A stretch of 64,000 nucleotides of DNA from assembly GCF_001679665.1 (NCBI RefSeq), contig NZ_CP013244.1:1806980-1870979 (forward strand), read 5' to 3'. Below the pieces are notes generated by a model that saw nothing but the letters and a program-made list of their open reading frames with translations, was not told the DNA's origin and did not search any database. Position numbers and translations under genes: made by a program. Each line of letters starts with the position of its first letter. Position 1 is the first letter of the stretch. The stretch is from Candidatus Viadribacter manganicus. GTDB lineage: Bacteria; Pseudomonadota; Alphaproteobacteria; Caulobacterales; Aquidulcibacteraceae. Positions 16,235-25,958 of this stretch are shown here, one piece after another.

Positions 16235-18292
16235 ATGAAACTTGGGTACGTCGCGATAGCTTTCTTGGCCTTCGCCGCAAGCTGCGGCCCACCGCCAGCG
16301 CCGCCACCGGCCCGCGATTTCCAGCCGACCATCACGCGCGACACGTACGGCGTCCCCAACGTCCACGGCGCCGACGACCCCGAGGTCGCTTACGGCATGG
16401 CGCTGGCGCACGCGGAAGACAATTTCGCCACCATTCAGATCAGCGTCCTCATGGGACGCGGACGCCTCGGCGCGCATCTTGGCGAAGAAGGCGCCAAATC
16501 GGATTTCCTTTGGAATTTGCTCGACATCAAAGAGTCGGTCGACGCGCGCTACGAGAGCGATCTTTCTCCCGAATTTCGCGCCATCGTCGAAGCCTACGCC
16601 GCTGGTCTCAACGCCTACGCCGCCGAACACCCCGACGAAGTGCTGCCTGACGCGCGCAACATCACCGGCCGCGACGTCGTCGCCGGTTCTGCACTAACCG
16701 TCCCGCTGTTCTGGGGTTTCGAACGCACGCTCGGCATGGTCGCCAACGAAAACGGCCACCCTTGTTCAGCGCAAACCGCCTCCGCTGAATCCATCGATTG
16801 GGGCTCCAACGCATTCGCCGTCGCTCCAACACGAAGCGCGGACGGTCACACGCGCCTGATCGTCAACTCACACCAACCCTGGGCCGGTCCCGTCGCCTGG
16901 TATGAGGCCGGCATCGAAAGCGACACCGGCTGGCGCATGCATGGCGGCCTCTTTCCCGGTTCGCCATTCCCAGTGCTTGGTACCAATGGCGCTCTCGGCT
17001 TTGCCGCCACCGTCAACCTACCGGACCTCGTCGACATCTATCGTCTCACCACCGACAACGCACATCGCGGCCAATATTACTTCGACGGTGAATGGCGCCG
17101 CTTCCGCAGGCGACAAATCTGGCTCTGGGTGAAGATGGGGCCGATCACCGTCCCGGTACCGCGTACATTGCGCTTCACCGAGCACGGGCCAGCATTTGAG
17201 ACTGCCGACGGCTGGGTCGCGGTTCGCTACGCCGGCGCCGGCGAGCTGCGGGCGCTCGAACAATTCTACCGCATGGGCCGCGCCCAGAACTACGAACAAT
17301 GGCGCGAAGCCATGGCCATGCGCGCCATCCCCTCGTTCAACTTCATGTACGCCGACAACACAGGCCGCATCGGCTATCTCTATAACGCCATCATTCCGCG
17401 CCGCGCTGAAGGCTACGATTGGTCAGGCTGCGTTCCGGGAGACACCAGCGCCAACATTTGGGCGATGGATGATCGCGTCGACGCGCCGGAATTGATCAAT
17501 CCGCGCTCGGGCTGGCTCGCCAGCACCAACGGCGCACCATGGTACGTCACCGACCAAACAGCCAATATCAGCCCGGAAGATTTTCCCGCCGCCGCGCCTG
17601 CAATCGAAACCTACGTCACCAATCGCGGCTATCGCGCCGTGGAGATTCTCTCACCTCTCGCACGCATCAGCGATGAGCAATTGCTCGACGCGAAATTCGA
17701 CCTCACCTCAAGCGAACGTTCGGCCACAGTCGCGGCCATCAATGAAATTCTGGCGACCGACGCGAGCGGCGACGCAGAACTCACGGAGATTCAAAATTTC
17801 CTCCGCACCTGGGATCGACGCGCCGCCAACGATAGCCCGGCGGCTGCGCTTGCGGGCCTCATCTATCAGCCGATTTACAACGCCCAGCGCGCCAACACGC
17901 CGCCGCCAACACCCGTAGATGCTGCACGCGGCGCCGCTCAACGTCTTCGCGCCACCTTCGGCCGCATTGATCCTCCGCTTGGAGACCTCCTGCGCCTCCG
18001 TCGCGGAGATGTGGATCTGCCGCTCGAAGGCGCGCCTGACGTCCTCCGCGCCATTCGCTGGCACGACGATCAAGACGGCCGCGCCGTCGCGGATTTCGGC
18101 GATGGCTTCATGATGGTGATGGATTGGGCGCCCGACCAAACGCTCAGCACTCGCGTCATAATTCAATGGGGCGCCAGTGACCGCCCCGAGAGCCCGCATT
18201 TCAACGACCAATCCGAAATGTTCTCCCGCCGTGAATGGCGATCAATCGACCTGATTGCGCCCGATCAAAACCAGCCGGGGCAAACGCGCTAA
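16235..18292 (+). CDS. Penicillin acylase-family N-terminal nucleophile hydrolase, lipoprotein
   Basis: A 685-residue secreted amidase. The start at 16235 gives a signal peptide ending in a lipobox AASC (Cys17); upstream starts would add a non-hydrophobic leader. The precursor has an alpha part (TRDTYGVPNVHG, YGMALAHAEDNF), then DWGSNAFAV where autocleavage would expose Ser191 as the N-terminal nucleophile of the beta chain. The family includes penicillin G, aculeacin and acyl-homoserine lactone acylases. The substrate here is unknown. Quorum-signal or acylated-amide degradation are possibilities, but the sequence alone does not decide. Confidence 0.9.
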   Translation: MKLGYVAIAFLAFAASCGPPPAPPPARDFQPTITRDTYGVPNVHGADDPEVAYGMALAHAEDNFATIQISVLMGRGRLGAHLGEEGAKSDFLWNLLDIKESVDARYESDLSPEFRAIVEAYAAGLNAYAAEHPDEVLPDARNITGRDVVAGSALTVPLFWGFERTLGMVANENGHPCSAQTASAESIDWGSNAFAVAPTRSADGHTRLIVNSHQPWAGPVAWYEAGIESDTGWRMHGGLFPGSPFPVLGTNGALGFAATVNLPDLVDIYRLTTDNAHRGQYYFDGEWRRFRRRQIWLWVKMGPITVPVPRTLRFTEHGPAFETADGWVAVRYAGAGELRALEQFYRMGRAQNYEQWREAMAMRAIPSFNFMYADNTGRIGYLYNAIIPRRAEGYDWSGCVPGDTSANIWAMDDRVDAPELINPRSGWLASTNGAPWYVTDQTANISPEDFPAAAPAIETYVTNRGYRAVEILSPLARISDEQLLDAKFDLTSSERSATVAAINEILATDASGDAELTEIQNFLRTWDRRAANDSPAAALAGLIYQPIYNAQRANTPPPTPVDAARGAAQRLRATFGRIDPPLGDLLRLRRGDVDLPLEGAPDVLRAIRWHDDQDGRAVADFGDGFMMVMDWAPDQTLSTRVIIQWGASDRPESPHFNDQSEMFSRREWRSIDLIAPDQNQPGQTR

Positions 18293-18301
18293 TTTCGGCG
18301 C

Positions 18302-18553
18302 ATGCAAACAGAACATCTCGACCACGCCCTGGAGCAAGAATTCGCTGGCCACGGACAAACCATTCATAACCTGAAGGTGTCCGACCCGGCTTTCAAATCG
18401 CTACTCGAACTCAACCATCAAATTTGGCGCGAGATTCACAATATCGAAAACGGCGTGACCGCCGCCTCGGATGACTATCTGACCGCTCTCCGCAAGCAGC
18501 GTCTCAGCATCCTCGACGACGTTGCGCGGCACATCAGCGCCGCCGAGCAATAA
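18302..18553 (+). CDS. YdcH-like DUF465 protein
   Basis: An 83-residue basic and acidic helical protein matching the YdcH/DUF465 family pattern: a first helix with HLDHALEQEF, a central LKVSDPAFKSLLELNHQIWREIHNIE, and a C-terminal LRKQRLSILDDVARHI. The family is small, cytosolic and of unknown function. It begins nine bases after the acylase stop and is followed by the aminotransferase gene. Confidence 0.85.
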   Translation: MQTEHLDHALEQEFAGHGQTIHNLKVSDPAFKSLLELNHQIWREIHNIENGVTAASDDYLTALRKQRLSILDDVARHISAAEQ

Positions 18554-18595
18554 CTCGCTCTTGCGGGCGCCCACGGCGCAGGCTCACAATACGCC

Positions 18596-19918
18596 ATGCC
18601 TGACACACCACGCCCCAACTCGCTTGATTCCTTCTGGATGCCGTTCACGCCGAACCGGGCATTCAAAGCCGATCCGCGAATGGTCGTCCGCGCCGAGGGC
18701 ATGCACTATTATTCGCCCGACGGTCGCGCGATCCTCGACGGCACGGCGGGTCTTTGGTGCTGCGCAGCCGGCCACGGCCGCAAACGCATCGTTGAAGCTA
18801 TTCAACGCGCCGCCGCCGAACTCGACTACGCGACCAACTTCAACTTGGGTCACCCAGCCGCGTTCGAATTCGCCAACCGCCTCGGCGAAATTCTCCCGAC
18901 AAACCTCGACCGCGTCTTCTTCACCAATAGCGGCAGTGAGAGCGCCGACACCGCGCTGAAAATCGCGCTCGCCTTCCAGAAAGCACGCGGCAAGCCCGGC
19001 AAGTATCGGCTCATTGGCCGCGAGCGCGGCTATCACGGCACGAACTTTGGCGGCATCAGCGTCGGCGGCATCGTGCGTAATCGCATGACCTATGGCCCCA
19101 TGCTGGCTGGCATCGATCACCTGCCGCACACGCTCGACATCGCGCGCAACGCCTTCTCACGCGGTGAGCCGTCGCACGGCGCTGAATTCGCCGACGCGCT
19201 CGAACGCATCGTGCAACTCCATGACGCAAGCACCATCGCCGCCGTGATCGTCGAGCCCGTCGCCGGCTCCACCGGCGTGATCATGCCGCCGAAGGGCTAC
19301 TTAAAGCGCCTGCGCGAACTCTGCACCAAGCACGACATCCTGCTCATCTTCGATGAAGTTATTACCGGCTTCGGCCGCCTTGGCGCGCCGTTTGCGGCGG
19401 ACTTCTTCGAGGTGAAGCCCGATCTCCTCACCATGGCCAAAGCGATCACCAACGCCGCAGTGCCAATGGGCGCTGTCGCCGCCTCGCGCGAAATCTACGA
19501 TACTATCCTTGCCAATGCAGACACGCCGATCGAACTCTTTCACGGCTACACCACAAGCGGCCATCCGCTCGCCTGCGCCGCCGGCCTCGCAACACTCGAT
19601 ACCTATAGAGAAGAGCGCCTCTTTGAACGCGCCGCCGAACTTGCGCCCTATTGGGAAGACGCGATGCATTCGCTCTGTGACGCGCCGCACGTCATCGACG
19701 TTCGCAATCTCGGTCTGATCGGCGGCATCGAACTTGAGCCTCGGCCAGGCGCCGCGACACAGCGCGGGCTCGAAGTGTTCCGCAAATGCTTCGACGCCGG
19801 CGTGCTCATCCGAGTGACAGGCGACATCCTCGCCTTCTCGCCGCCACTCATCATCGAAAAGAGCCAAATCGATCAGATTGCCGAGACCGTTCGCACGGCG
19901 CTGAAGAGCGTTGCTTAG
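18596..19918 (+). CDS. aptA: Class III aminotransferase, beta-alanine/omega-amino acid--pyruvate type
   Basis: The 440-residue PLP enzyme opens with SFWMPFTPNRAFK, typical of beta-alanine--pyruvate transaminases. It has GTAGLWCCAAGHG, NSGSESADTAL at 111-121, Asp253 in IFDEVITGFGRLG and PLP Lys282 in TMAKAITNAAVPMGAV. It would move the amino group of beta-alanine or related omega-amino acids to pyruvate. Substrate preference among omega-amino acids is not visible. It is the third omega-amino acid aminotransferase in 15 kb, which fits an organism that uses polyamine breakdown products (spermidine yields beta-alanine). Confidence 0.88.
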   Translation: MPDTPRPNSLDSFWMPFTPNRAFKADPRMVVRAEGMHYYSPDGRAILDGTAGLWCCAAGHGRKRIVEAIQRAAAELDYATNFNLGHPAAFEFANRLGEILPTNLDRVFFTNSGSESADTALKIALAFQKARGKPGKYRLIGRERGYHGTNFGGISVGGIVRNRMTYGPMLAGIDHLPHTLDIARNAFSRGEPSHGAEFADALERIVQLHDASTIAAVIVEPVAGSTGVIMPPKGYLKRLRELCTKHDILLIFDEVITGFGRLGAPFAADFFEVKPDLLTMAKAITNAAVPMGAVAASREIYDTILANADTPIELFHGYTTSGHPLACAAGLATLDTYREERLFERAAELAPYWEDAMHSLCDAPHVIDVRNLGLIGGIELEPRPGAATQRGLEVFRKCFDAGVLIRVTGDILAFSPPLIIEKSQIDQIAETVRTALKSVA

Positions 19919-19976
19919 CGCTAAGTGCTAAAACCCACACTTGCACTATCGAACGAACGGCGACTAAACCTCGCGC

Positions 19977-20774
19977 ATGACCGAAGCGCTTCCGATCCTG
20001 CTCAACAATCTCATCGTCACGGCCGTCTGCTTCACAGCGCTTTGGCTCATCAGTATCCCCCTGAAAGATCCAAGCTACATCGATAGCTGGTGGGCGCTCG
20101 GCGTCGTCGTCCTCGCCTGGTCGACCTTCGTTCAAATCATCGATCCAGGACCGCACGCCTTCGCGCTTCTCTTCTTAGCCACGGCTTGGGGCCTACGCCT
20201 CGGCATCTATCTCTTCTGGCGCTGGTCCAATCACGGCAAGGATCGCCGCTACGAGAAGTTGGCCAAGCGCGCCAAAGAAAAACATGGCCTCAACTTCGCG
20301 CTGTTCTCGCTGCTCTGGGTGTTCGCGCCGCAACTCGTGTTGCAATTCATCGTCGCACTTCCCGCGCAGCTCGGCCCGATTTCGCAAGCCACTGAACTCG
20401 GCGCATTCGGCCACATCGGCATTTGGCTCGCGATCGCCGGCCTCGTTTACGAGGGCATCGCTGACGCGCAGCTCGCACACTTCAAATCGCTCGACGCCAA
20501 CAAAGGCAAGGTCATGGACCAAGGCCTCTGGCGCTACTCACGTCATCCAAACTATTTCGGCGACATGGTCGCGTGGTGGGGCATGTGGCTGATCGCGCTC
20601 GACGCCGGGATGGGTCTTTGGAGCATCGCCGGCCCGCTCCTGCTCACGTTCCTACTCACGCGCGTCAGCGGCGGCCCCACAACAGAACCGCACCTGCAAC
20701 GCACGCGTCCCGATTACGAAGCCTACAAAAGACGCACCAGCGCCTACATTCCGATGCCGCCGAAGATCAGCTGA
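19977..20774 (+). CDS. DUF1295 membrane protein (steroid 5-alpha reductase-like fold)
   Basis: A 265-residue integral membrane protein with about six hydrophobic segments. The C-terminal half contains GLWRYSRHPNYFGD, the hallmark shared by DUF1295 proteins, sterol reductases and isoprenylcysteine methyltransferases. The exact reaction is unknown; a lipid reductase is the usual guess. It is convergent with the helicase gene and their ends overlap by eight bases. Confidence 0.88.
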   Translation: MTEALPILLNNLIVTAVCFTALWLISIPLKDPSYIDSWWALGVVVLAWSTFVQIIDPGPHAFALLFLATAWGLRLGIYLFWRWSNHGKDRRYEKLAKRAKEKHGLNFALFSLLWVFAPQLVLQFIVALPAQLGPISQATELGAFGHIGIWLAIAGLVYEGIADAQLAHFKSLDANKGKVMDQGLWRYSRHPNYFGDMVAWWGMWLIALDAGMGLWSIAGPLLLTFLLTRVSGGPTTEPHLQRTRPDYEAYKRRTSAYIPMPPKIS

Positions 20775-22788
20775 ACCGAGAGCGCGCCTTCGCAGCAAGA
20801 TCGATCTTCGGCAACGGCCCGTTCGCACCAGCTTCGCCGGGCGCAGGCTCCGGCGCCCATGCCGTCTGCTGAAACTTAGAGCACACATATTCAGGCAAGA
20901 AGCGCGATTTGATCGCATACACGTGCTTGTCGCCGCCGCGCGATTGCTGCGTGTGATAGAACCGCTGCGGCGTGATGAGATGCAGCTCATCCTTCGCGCG
21001 CGTCATCGCCACGTAGAGCAGCCGCCGCTCCTCTTCCAACGCCGCCGTCGATCCCGTGCCGAGATCGGACGGCATGCAGCCATCAACCACATTCAACACG
21101 AACACATTCTTCCATTCCTGCCCCTTGGCCGAATGGATCGTCGACAAGATCAGATAGTCGTCGTCCTTCGATGACTTGCCACTCTCATCGCTCGTCGAGT
21201 TCGGCGGATCGAGCGTGAGCTCGGTCAAGAAACTGGTGCGCCCGCCAAACGTCGCACCGATGCGCTGCAATTGATCGATGTCACCAGCGCGCACGCGGGC
21301 GTCGTCATAGCGCTCGTTCATCATCGGCGTGTACCAACGCGCCGCCAAATCAAGATCGCTTGGCCAGGCCGGCGTCTTCTCCATCGCGGCAAGCATTTCT
21401 TTCAACGCATCCCACGCCTCAGCCGCGCCCGCTGGCGGCGCAGTGTTGCGCACCGCGCCATAGGGGCCGAACTCATCCACCGCATCCAGAATGCGCGCCG
21501 CCTTCGCGGGCCCAACCCCCGGCACGAGCTGCAACGTACGAAATCCCGCGATCCGATCGCCGCCATTCTGCGCCCAACGGAGGATCGCCAGAAAATCCTT
21601 CACATGCGCCGCTTCAAGAAACTTCAGGCCACCGAATTTCACGAACGGAATGTCGCGCTTCGCCAGCTCCAGCTCCACCGGGGCCGAAAAATCCGCCGCG
21701 CGAAAGAGGATCGCCTGCTGCATCAAAGTCAGCCCGCGCTCGCGCGCCTCAAGCACGCTCTCGGCGATGTAACTCGCCTGCGCCGCCTCATCACGCACGC
21801 TCACCAGCTTCGGCGCCGTTCCGCCGCTGCGTGTCGTGCGCAGATTTTTGGTGAAGCGCTCCTTCGCCAGATCGATTACCGCGTTCGACGCATCCAAGAT
21901 CGGTGACGTCGAGCGATAGTTCTGCTCCAGCGTCACCAGCCGCGCCTCCGGCGTAAACGCTTTCGGAAACTCCAGAATATTGCGCACATCCGCCGCGCGG
22001 AACGAATAGATCGACTGCGCATCATCGCCGACCACAGTCACGCCGCGCCCATCCGGCTTCATCGCCAACAGAATGCGCGCCTGCAGCTTGTTCGTGTCTT
22101 GATATTCATCGACCAGAACGTGCTCGAACCGCGCGCCAACTTCGGCCGCGAGCGCCGGCTCATTCATGGCCTCGGCCCAGAGCCAAAGCAGATCGTCGTA
22201 ATCCAACACGTTCTGCTTCTGTTTGGCTTCGACATACGCGCCGAACAGCGTCTTCAGCTCCGCGGTCCACTCGCGGCACCATGGAAACTGCGCCACCACC
22301 GCATCGTCGATCGACTCATCCGCATTCACGACGCGCGAATAAATCGCGAGGCACGTCCCCTTCATCGGAAACCTTTTCGCGCCCGTCGCGACGCCAAGCT
22401 CCTGGCGCACCATGCTCATCAGATCGGCGCTATCGCTGCGATCGTGGATGGTGAACTCCGGATCGATGCCGATCACTGGCGCCAGTTCCCGCAACAGCCG
22501 CGCGCCAATCGCGTGAAACGTCCCGGCCCACGGAATACGCACATCGCCGGCCATCACCTTGCCGACGCGCGCAATCATCTCACTCGCCGCCCGCCGCGAA
22601 AACGTCAGCAACAGAATGCGCGACGGATCGGCGCCATTCGCAACAAGATGCGCCACGCGGCAAGACAACGTCTTCGTCTTCCCCGACCCCGCACCCGCAA
22701 TCACCAGCAACGGCGCAGAGCCATGCTCCACCGCCGCACGCTGCTCAGCGTTCAGATCATCCAGCGCAACCGACGTGATTCGCGACAT
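20767..22788 (-). CDS. UvrD/PcrA-like superfamily 1 DNA helicase
   Basis: The 673-residue protein has Walker A GAGSGKTKTL near residue 30 after LNAEQRAAVEHG (Q-motif), HAIGARLLRE, Walker B LVDEYQDTN, QSIYSFRAADVRNI (motif III), LEQNYRSTSPIL (motif IV), HSAKGQEWKNVFV (motif V) and VAMTRAKDEL (motif VI). It is an ATP-driven 3'-5' helicase of the repair type. It is somewhat shorter than canonical UvrD, and a full-length UvrD or Rep may be elsewhere. The start at MSRITSV (22788) was chosen because upstream residues lack homology. Confidence 0.92.
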   Translation of the reverse strand: MSRITSVALDDLNAEQRAAVEHGSAPLLVIAGAGSGKTKTLSCRVAHLVANGADPSRILLLTFSRRAASEMIARVGKVMAGDVRIPWAGTFHAIGARLLRELAPVIGIDPEFTIHDRSDSADLMSMVRQELGVATGAKRFPMKGTCLAIYSRVVNADESIDDAVVAQFPWCREWTAELKTLFGAYVEAKQKQNVLDYDDLLWLWAEAMNEPALAAEVGARFEHVLVDEYQDTNKLQARILLAMKPDGRGVTVVGDDAQSIYSFRAADVRNILEFPKAFTPEARLVTLEQNYRSTSPILDASNAVIDLAKERFTKNLRTTRSGGTAPKLVSVRDEAAQASYIAESVLEARERGLTLMQQAILFRAADFSAPVELELAKRDIPFVKFGGLKFLEAAHVKDFLAILRWAQNGGDRIAGFRTLQLVPGVGPAKAARILDAVDEFGPYGAVRNTAPPAGAAEAWDALKEMLAAMEKTPAWPSDLDLAARWYTPMMNERYDDARVRAGDIDQLQRIGATFGGRTSFLTELTLDPPNSTSDESGKSSKDDDYLILSTIHSAKGQEWKNVFVLNVVDGCMPSDLGTGSTAALEEERRLLYVAMTRAKDELHLITPQRFYHTQQSRGGDKHVYAIKSRFLPEYVCSKFQQTAWAPEPAPGEAGANGPLPKIDLAAKARSRFS

Positions 22789-22861
22789 GCTGCGAGGCTG
22801 GCGTGTTTTGCCTTTGTTCGCAACGCGGGGAGTGTTAAAGCGGAGCCACGGGAGGATCTCT

Positions 22862-23389
22862 GTGAGGGGACCAGTTCGGGAAGAAGCGGAACGCAAACTT
22901 CATAAGGTGCTAGACCGCGTCTGCGATGAAACGACGATCTCCCCGAACGGCATCGCCCACATCCAGCTCACGGTGCGCGACGTCGCCGCGTCGCGACCAT
23001 TCTATCACCACCTGCTCGTCGAAACCTTCGGCATGTCGATTCAATACGACGTGCCCGGCCAGGTCTTCTACTGCATCGGCGCGCGCACCGGCCTGCTCAT
23101 CCGCAACGCCGAGCCGCAACACCGCGACACGCCATTCGACCAATGGCGCATCGGCCTGCATCATTTCTGCTTCCGCCTCCGCTCCCGCGAAGATGTCGAC
23201 GCGCTCGCCACATCGATGCAAACCTTCGGCGCCAAAATCATCCGCACCGGCGAAGAAGGCCCCTGGGCGCCCGGCTATTACTCGACGCTTTTCGAAGATC
23301 CAGACGGCATCCGCATCGAAGCCCTCTTCATCCCCGGCAGCGGCAATCTTGATCGCATCAAGGACGCGCCGCTCGCGCCAGTGGGCTAA
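22862..23389 (+). CDS. VOC-superfamily (glyoxalase/dioxygenase fold) protein
   Basis: A 175-residue protein with the paired beta-alpha-beta-beta-beta VOC modules. The metal-ligand pattern is visible as IAHIQLTVRDV near residue 37, LHHFCFRLRS in the middle and RIEALF near the end, with EDPDGIRIE the family hallmark. The GTG at 22862 is chosen because GGAGG lies about seven bases upstream; longer starts read into the helicase promoter. The substrate is unknown. It is divergent from the helicase gene, and its stop interlocks with that of the next gene as CTAA. Confidence 0.85.
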   Translation: MRGPVREEAERKLHKVLDRVCDETTISPNGIAHIQLTVRDVAASRPFYHHLLVETFGMSIQYDVPGQVFYCIGARTGLLIRNAEPQHRDTPFDQWRIGLHHFCFRLRSREDVDALATSMQTFGAKIIRTGEEGPWAPGYYSTLFEDPDGIRIEALFIPGSGNLDRIKDAPLAPVG

Positions 23390-23766
23390 TTGCGCGTCGC
23401 GTTCCAGTTGAACAGGAAATTCCTGTGCTCCGCCCACGTCTGCCCTTCGACGTGATCACCCACCAGGCACGCCGCCGTATGATACGGCCCAACGCCATCA
23501 GTCGTGCGGAAACTCACACAAGTGCGTCCACGCGCCGTTCGCCAACGCCCTACTTCGATATCGCTCTCATAAAATGAGCCGGCGACGGTGCCATCGGCGT
23601 TCAGCGTCAGTTGCATCGGCTTGGTGTAGGGCTCGGACGGACTGGTCGAGAGATCGACAACCCAGGCGCCATTCAATCCAACCACAGGGGCCGGATCATT
23701 CGTCTGGGCCTGCGCAACGCACGCGGCCAACACCAGCACCAATGGCAAACCCGCAAGCACTCTCAT
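23386..23766 (-). CDS. Small secreted protein of unknown function
   Basis: The 126-residue product begins with a signal peptide (VLAGLPLVLVLAACVAQAQ), with either signal peptidase I cleavage after AQA or a lipobox LAAC. The mature domain resembles the DUF2147/lipocalin-like beta-barrel style in its order of strands: GLNGAWVVDLS, LTLNADGTVAGSFY, GRWRTARGRTCVSF, TAACLVGDHVEGQTW. GGAG lies before the ATG. I do not recognise a specific family. Two cysteines could form a disulfide in the periplasm. Confidence 0.7.
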   Translation of the reverse strand: MRVLAGLPLVLVLAACVAQAQTNDPAPVVGLNGAWVVDLSTSPSEPYTKPMQLTLNADGTVAGSFYESDIEVGRWRTARGRTCVSFRTTDGVGPYHTAACLVGDHVEGQTWAEHRNFLFNWNATRN

Positions 23767-23834
23767 CCAGATCTCCCAATTTGGAATCTGGTACGCACGC
23801 TTCGGACTTCAGGATCACAAATCTACGCTGCGTC

Positions 23835-24870
23835 CTAGCGGCTCAATTGCGCATCGGTGACGATCCGGTCGCGCCCTTCGAGCTTGGCCGCACGGACACA
23901 CGCCTCCGCCCGCGCGATCAACGCAGGCGCCTCCTCGAATTCACGAAAGCGCGCCACGCCCATCGAAAGCGTGATCTCACCAATCACGTCCCCCGTCGAT
24001 TTCAGCGACAAGCGCTTCGATTACACCGCTTTGCCGACCCGAGCCGCCAAAGCCTCCGCCAAATAGAGATTTGTGCGCGGCATGATCATCGCGAACTCCT
24101 CGCCGCCATAGCGCGCCGCCAACACATCGCCTTGCGCATGCGCACGGAGAACGGCCGCGATGTACCGGAGCACCTGATCGCCGAGCGAATGGCCCCACGT
24201 CTCATTGAGACGGCGGAAAAGGTCGATGTCGAACATGACCAGGCAAAGATCGCTCTTATCAGCGCCGGCGTCGTTGATGCGGCGGAGCATTGTATCTTCG
24301 AACATGCGCCGGTTAGCGAGGTCGGTCAGACCATCCGTCAGCGCCTCGACCTTCACGCTCTCCAGGGCCGTTTGCAGTTCCTGCACCTGGCGCAATCTGC
24401 TCTGCAAGCTTCAGATTGTTCTCGATCATCTCATGCGTAGTGACCGCAAGATGCTCGACAACGGATCGAAACTCCGCAGAATCGACGCCGCCCTCGAACC
24501 GTGTCGCCGCGTCTTGCAACACCTTCGCGTAAGAGCCCGCTTGCCCGCCCGCACTACGCAGATTGGACACCGTGTCATCGAGCTCACGTGCGATCGTCTC
24601 GCTGGTTTCGAGCATCTGGATCGAAAGCCGCGTGTTGGCGAAGAAGCGCTCGAACAATTCCTCATTGGCTTCGTCCGCGAACTGTTCGCCGCGCTGCAGC
24701 CGCGCCTCGATCTCCCGGCTCAAGTCCGGCTTCACGCCGGCGACGTGCGTCGTCCAAACTTCATAATTGGCCGGGCTGGTTGAAATCTGCCGTTCGCCCA
24801 TCCGCTCGATGATATCGCGCGCCCGCTCGACGCCAGGCGCGCTGCGAAACATCGTTAAGTCGCCACTCAT
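23835..24870 (-). pseudogene. Diguanylate cyclase (GGDEF) gene with a frameshift and an internal stop
   Basis: The N-terminal frame (24870 to about 24397) encodes a helical signalling region. At about 24396 the frame shifts: one extra base would explain the break, joining ..KLAEQ to LRQVQELQ.. in the next frame. That frame continues through LTDGLTDLANRRMFED and YGGEEFAMI, the GGDEF active site (GGEEF variant), then hits TAA at 24021-24023. The same frame stays open after the stop for 61 more codons (ITLSMGVARF..RAAKLEGRDRIV), the normal end of a GGDEF domain, to TAG at 23835. No RxxD inhibitory site is seen. An intact protein would be about 344 residues and make cyclic di-GMP. As it stands, translation would yield an N-terminal fragment without the catalytic domain. 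Confidence 0.85.
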
Positions 24871-25047
24871 CAGACCCGCCCCGAAAGATCAGGGATCAAA
24901 AACTGGCTTAAAGTTGACGTTAATTTCTATTGCTAAAGCGCGATCAACTTTGGCGCGCGCATCTCTCACGATCGGCAAGCGCCTCACTTGCCTCGCGCTC
25001 CACCCCTGTTAGGTTCAGCAACGAGGGACCTCTTACGAGGAATGAAA

Positions 25048-25578
25048 ATGCGCAAATTGATCTTAGCGACGGTCTTGCTTTGCATGGCCGCGGTCTCAGC
25101 CAGTGCGCAAACCCCGAGCATCCCTCCTGTCCCGATCCCGCGTCCGCCCGGCCCACCGCTCGGCGGCCTCTGCACTGATCTCGCGATCGTTGGTTGGAAT
25201 GGCTCGCGTTCACCGCCTGGTGAACGCCTCGCTGCCAATGAAGTCGCGATCTATTTCCAAGTCCGCAACAACGGCCCACGCACCTACAACGCGCCGGATG
25301 ACAACAAACAATGGATCTCGCTCATCCTCGTTACACCGAGCGGTGACCAGCAGATCGGCGTCAATGTACTTCCGGGCGATAGCCCCGGCGGTCCGGTTTC
25401 ACTCGCGCGCGGCGCAAGTTGGCGCGGCCATGTCCGCGCGACATTGCCCGCCGGCGTCACCCGCGCTGGCGCAGCCGCCGCACGGGTTCAGCTCAATTAC
25501 GCGCCCGCGAGCGGCAGCTGGTCGCCGCCGATCGACTGCAACACCGACAACAATCGGCTCGGCGTCAATTTCCGCTAG
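25048..25578 (+). CDS. Secreted protein with a CARDB/Ig-like domain, function unknown
   Basis: The ATG at 25048 has GAGG seven bases upstream; an earlier ATG at 25042 lies only one base from it. The 176-residue product has a signal peptide cut after SASAQ, a proline-rich linker (IPPVPIPRPPGPPLGG), then a beta-sandwich-like region with two cysteines (LCTDLAIVGW and PPIDCNTDNN). The pattern VYFQVRNNGPRTY-like is typical of CARDB adhesion domains that sit in the periplasm or on the surface. No partner gene is evident. The function is unknown. Confidence 0.75.
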   Translation: MRKLILATVLLCMAAVSASAQTPSIPPVPIPRPPGPPLGGLCTDLAIVGWNGSRSPPGERLAANEVAIYFQVRNNGPRTYNAPDDNKQWISLILVTPSGDQQIGVNVLPGDSPGGPVSLARGASWRGHVRATLPAGVTRAGAAAARVQLNYAPASGSWSPPIDCNTDNNRLGVNFR

Positions 25579-25640
25579 AAATCGCTAGCGCACGGCACGA
25601 CCATCGGCCGCGCGCATTGATCCACGCATCGATGCGCCGG

Positions 25641-25958
25641 CTACGCCGGTGAATGAATTCCGGCATTTGCGAGCAGCAGTTTCAGCCGGCGATGCCAGTC
25701 ATTCTCATCGCTCAGCGCATCCCACAACGGCCAGCACAGCGACCGTTCAATCGCATGCAGCAAGGTCCAATTGACCTCGAAGGCTAGATCGCCGTCGGCA
25801 GGCAGCATCGTCAGCAAGATTCGCACGTCCGCTTCCGATATGGGCTGACTTACATCTGCCCACAGACGCAGCACTTCATCGAGCTGATCTTGCGATAACG
25901 CGCTCGTCAGCTGCGGCGCCGCCTGACTTATCGCAACGATCGCGGCCTGCGCCGTCAT
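25641..25958 (-). CDS. Small helical protein of unknown function, coupled to ABC-F gene
   Basis: A 105-residue, mostly helical protein (QDQLDEVLRLWADVSQ, AFEVNWTLLHAIERS, WPLWDALSDENDWHRRLKLLL). No signal or membrane segment is seen and I do not recognise the family. Its ATG overlaps the ABC-F stop (ATGA), so it is the second gene of that operon. A role linked to the ATPase is possible but unproved. Confidence 0.7.
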   Translation of the reverse strand: MTAQAAIVAISQAAPQLTSALSQDQLDEVLRLWADVSQPISEADVRILLTMLPADGDLAFEVNWTLLHAIERSLCWPLWDALSDENDWHRRLKLLLANAGIHSPA

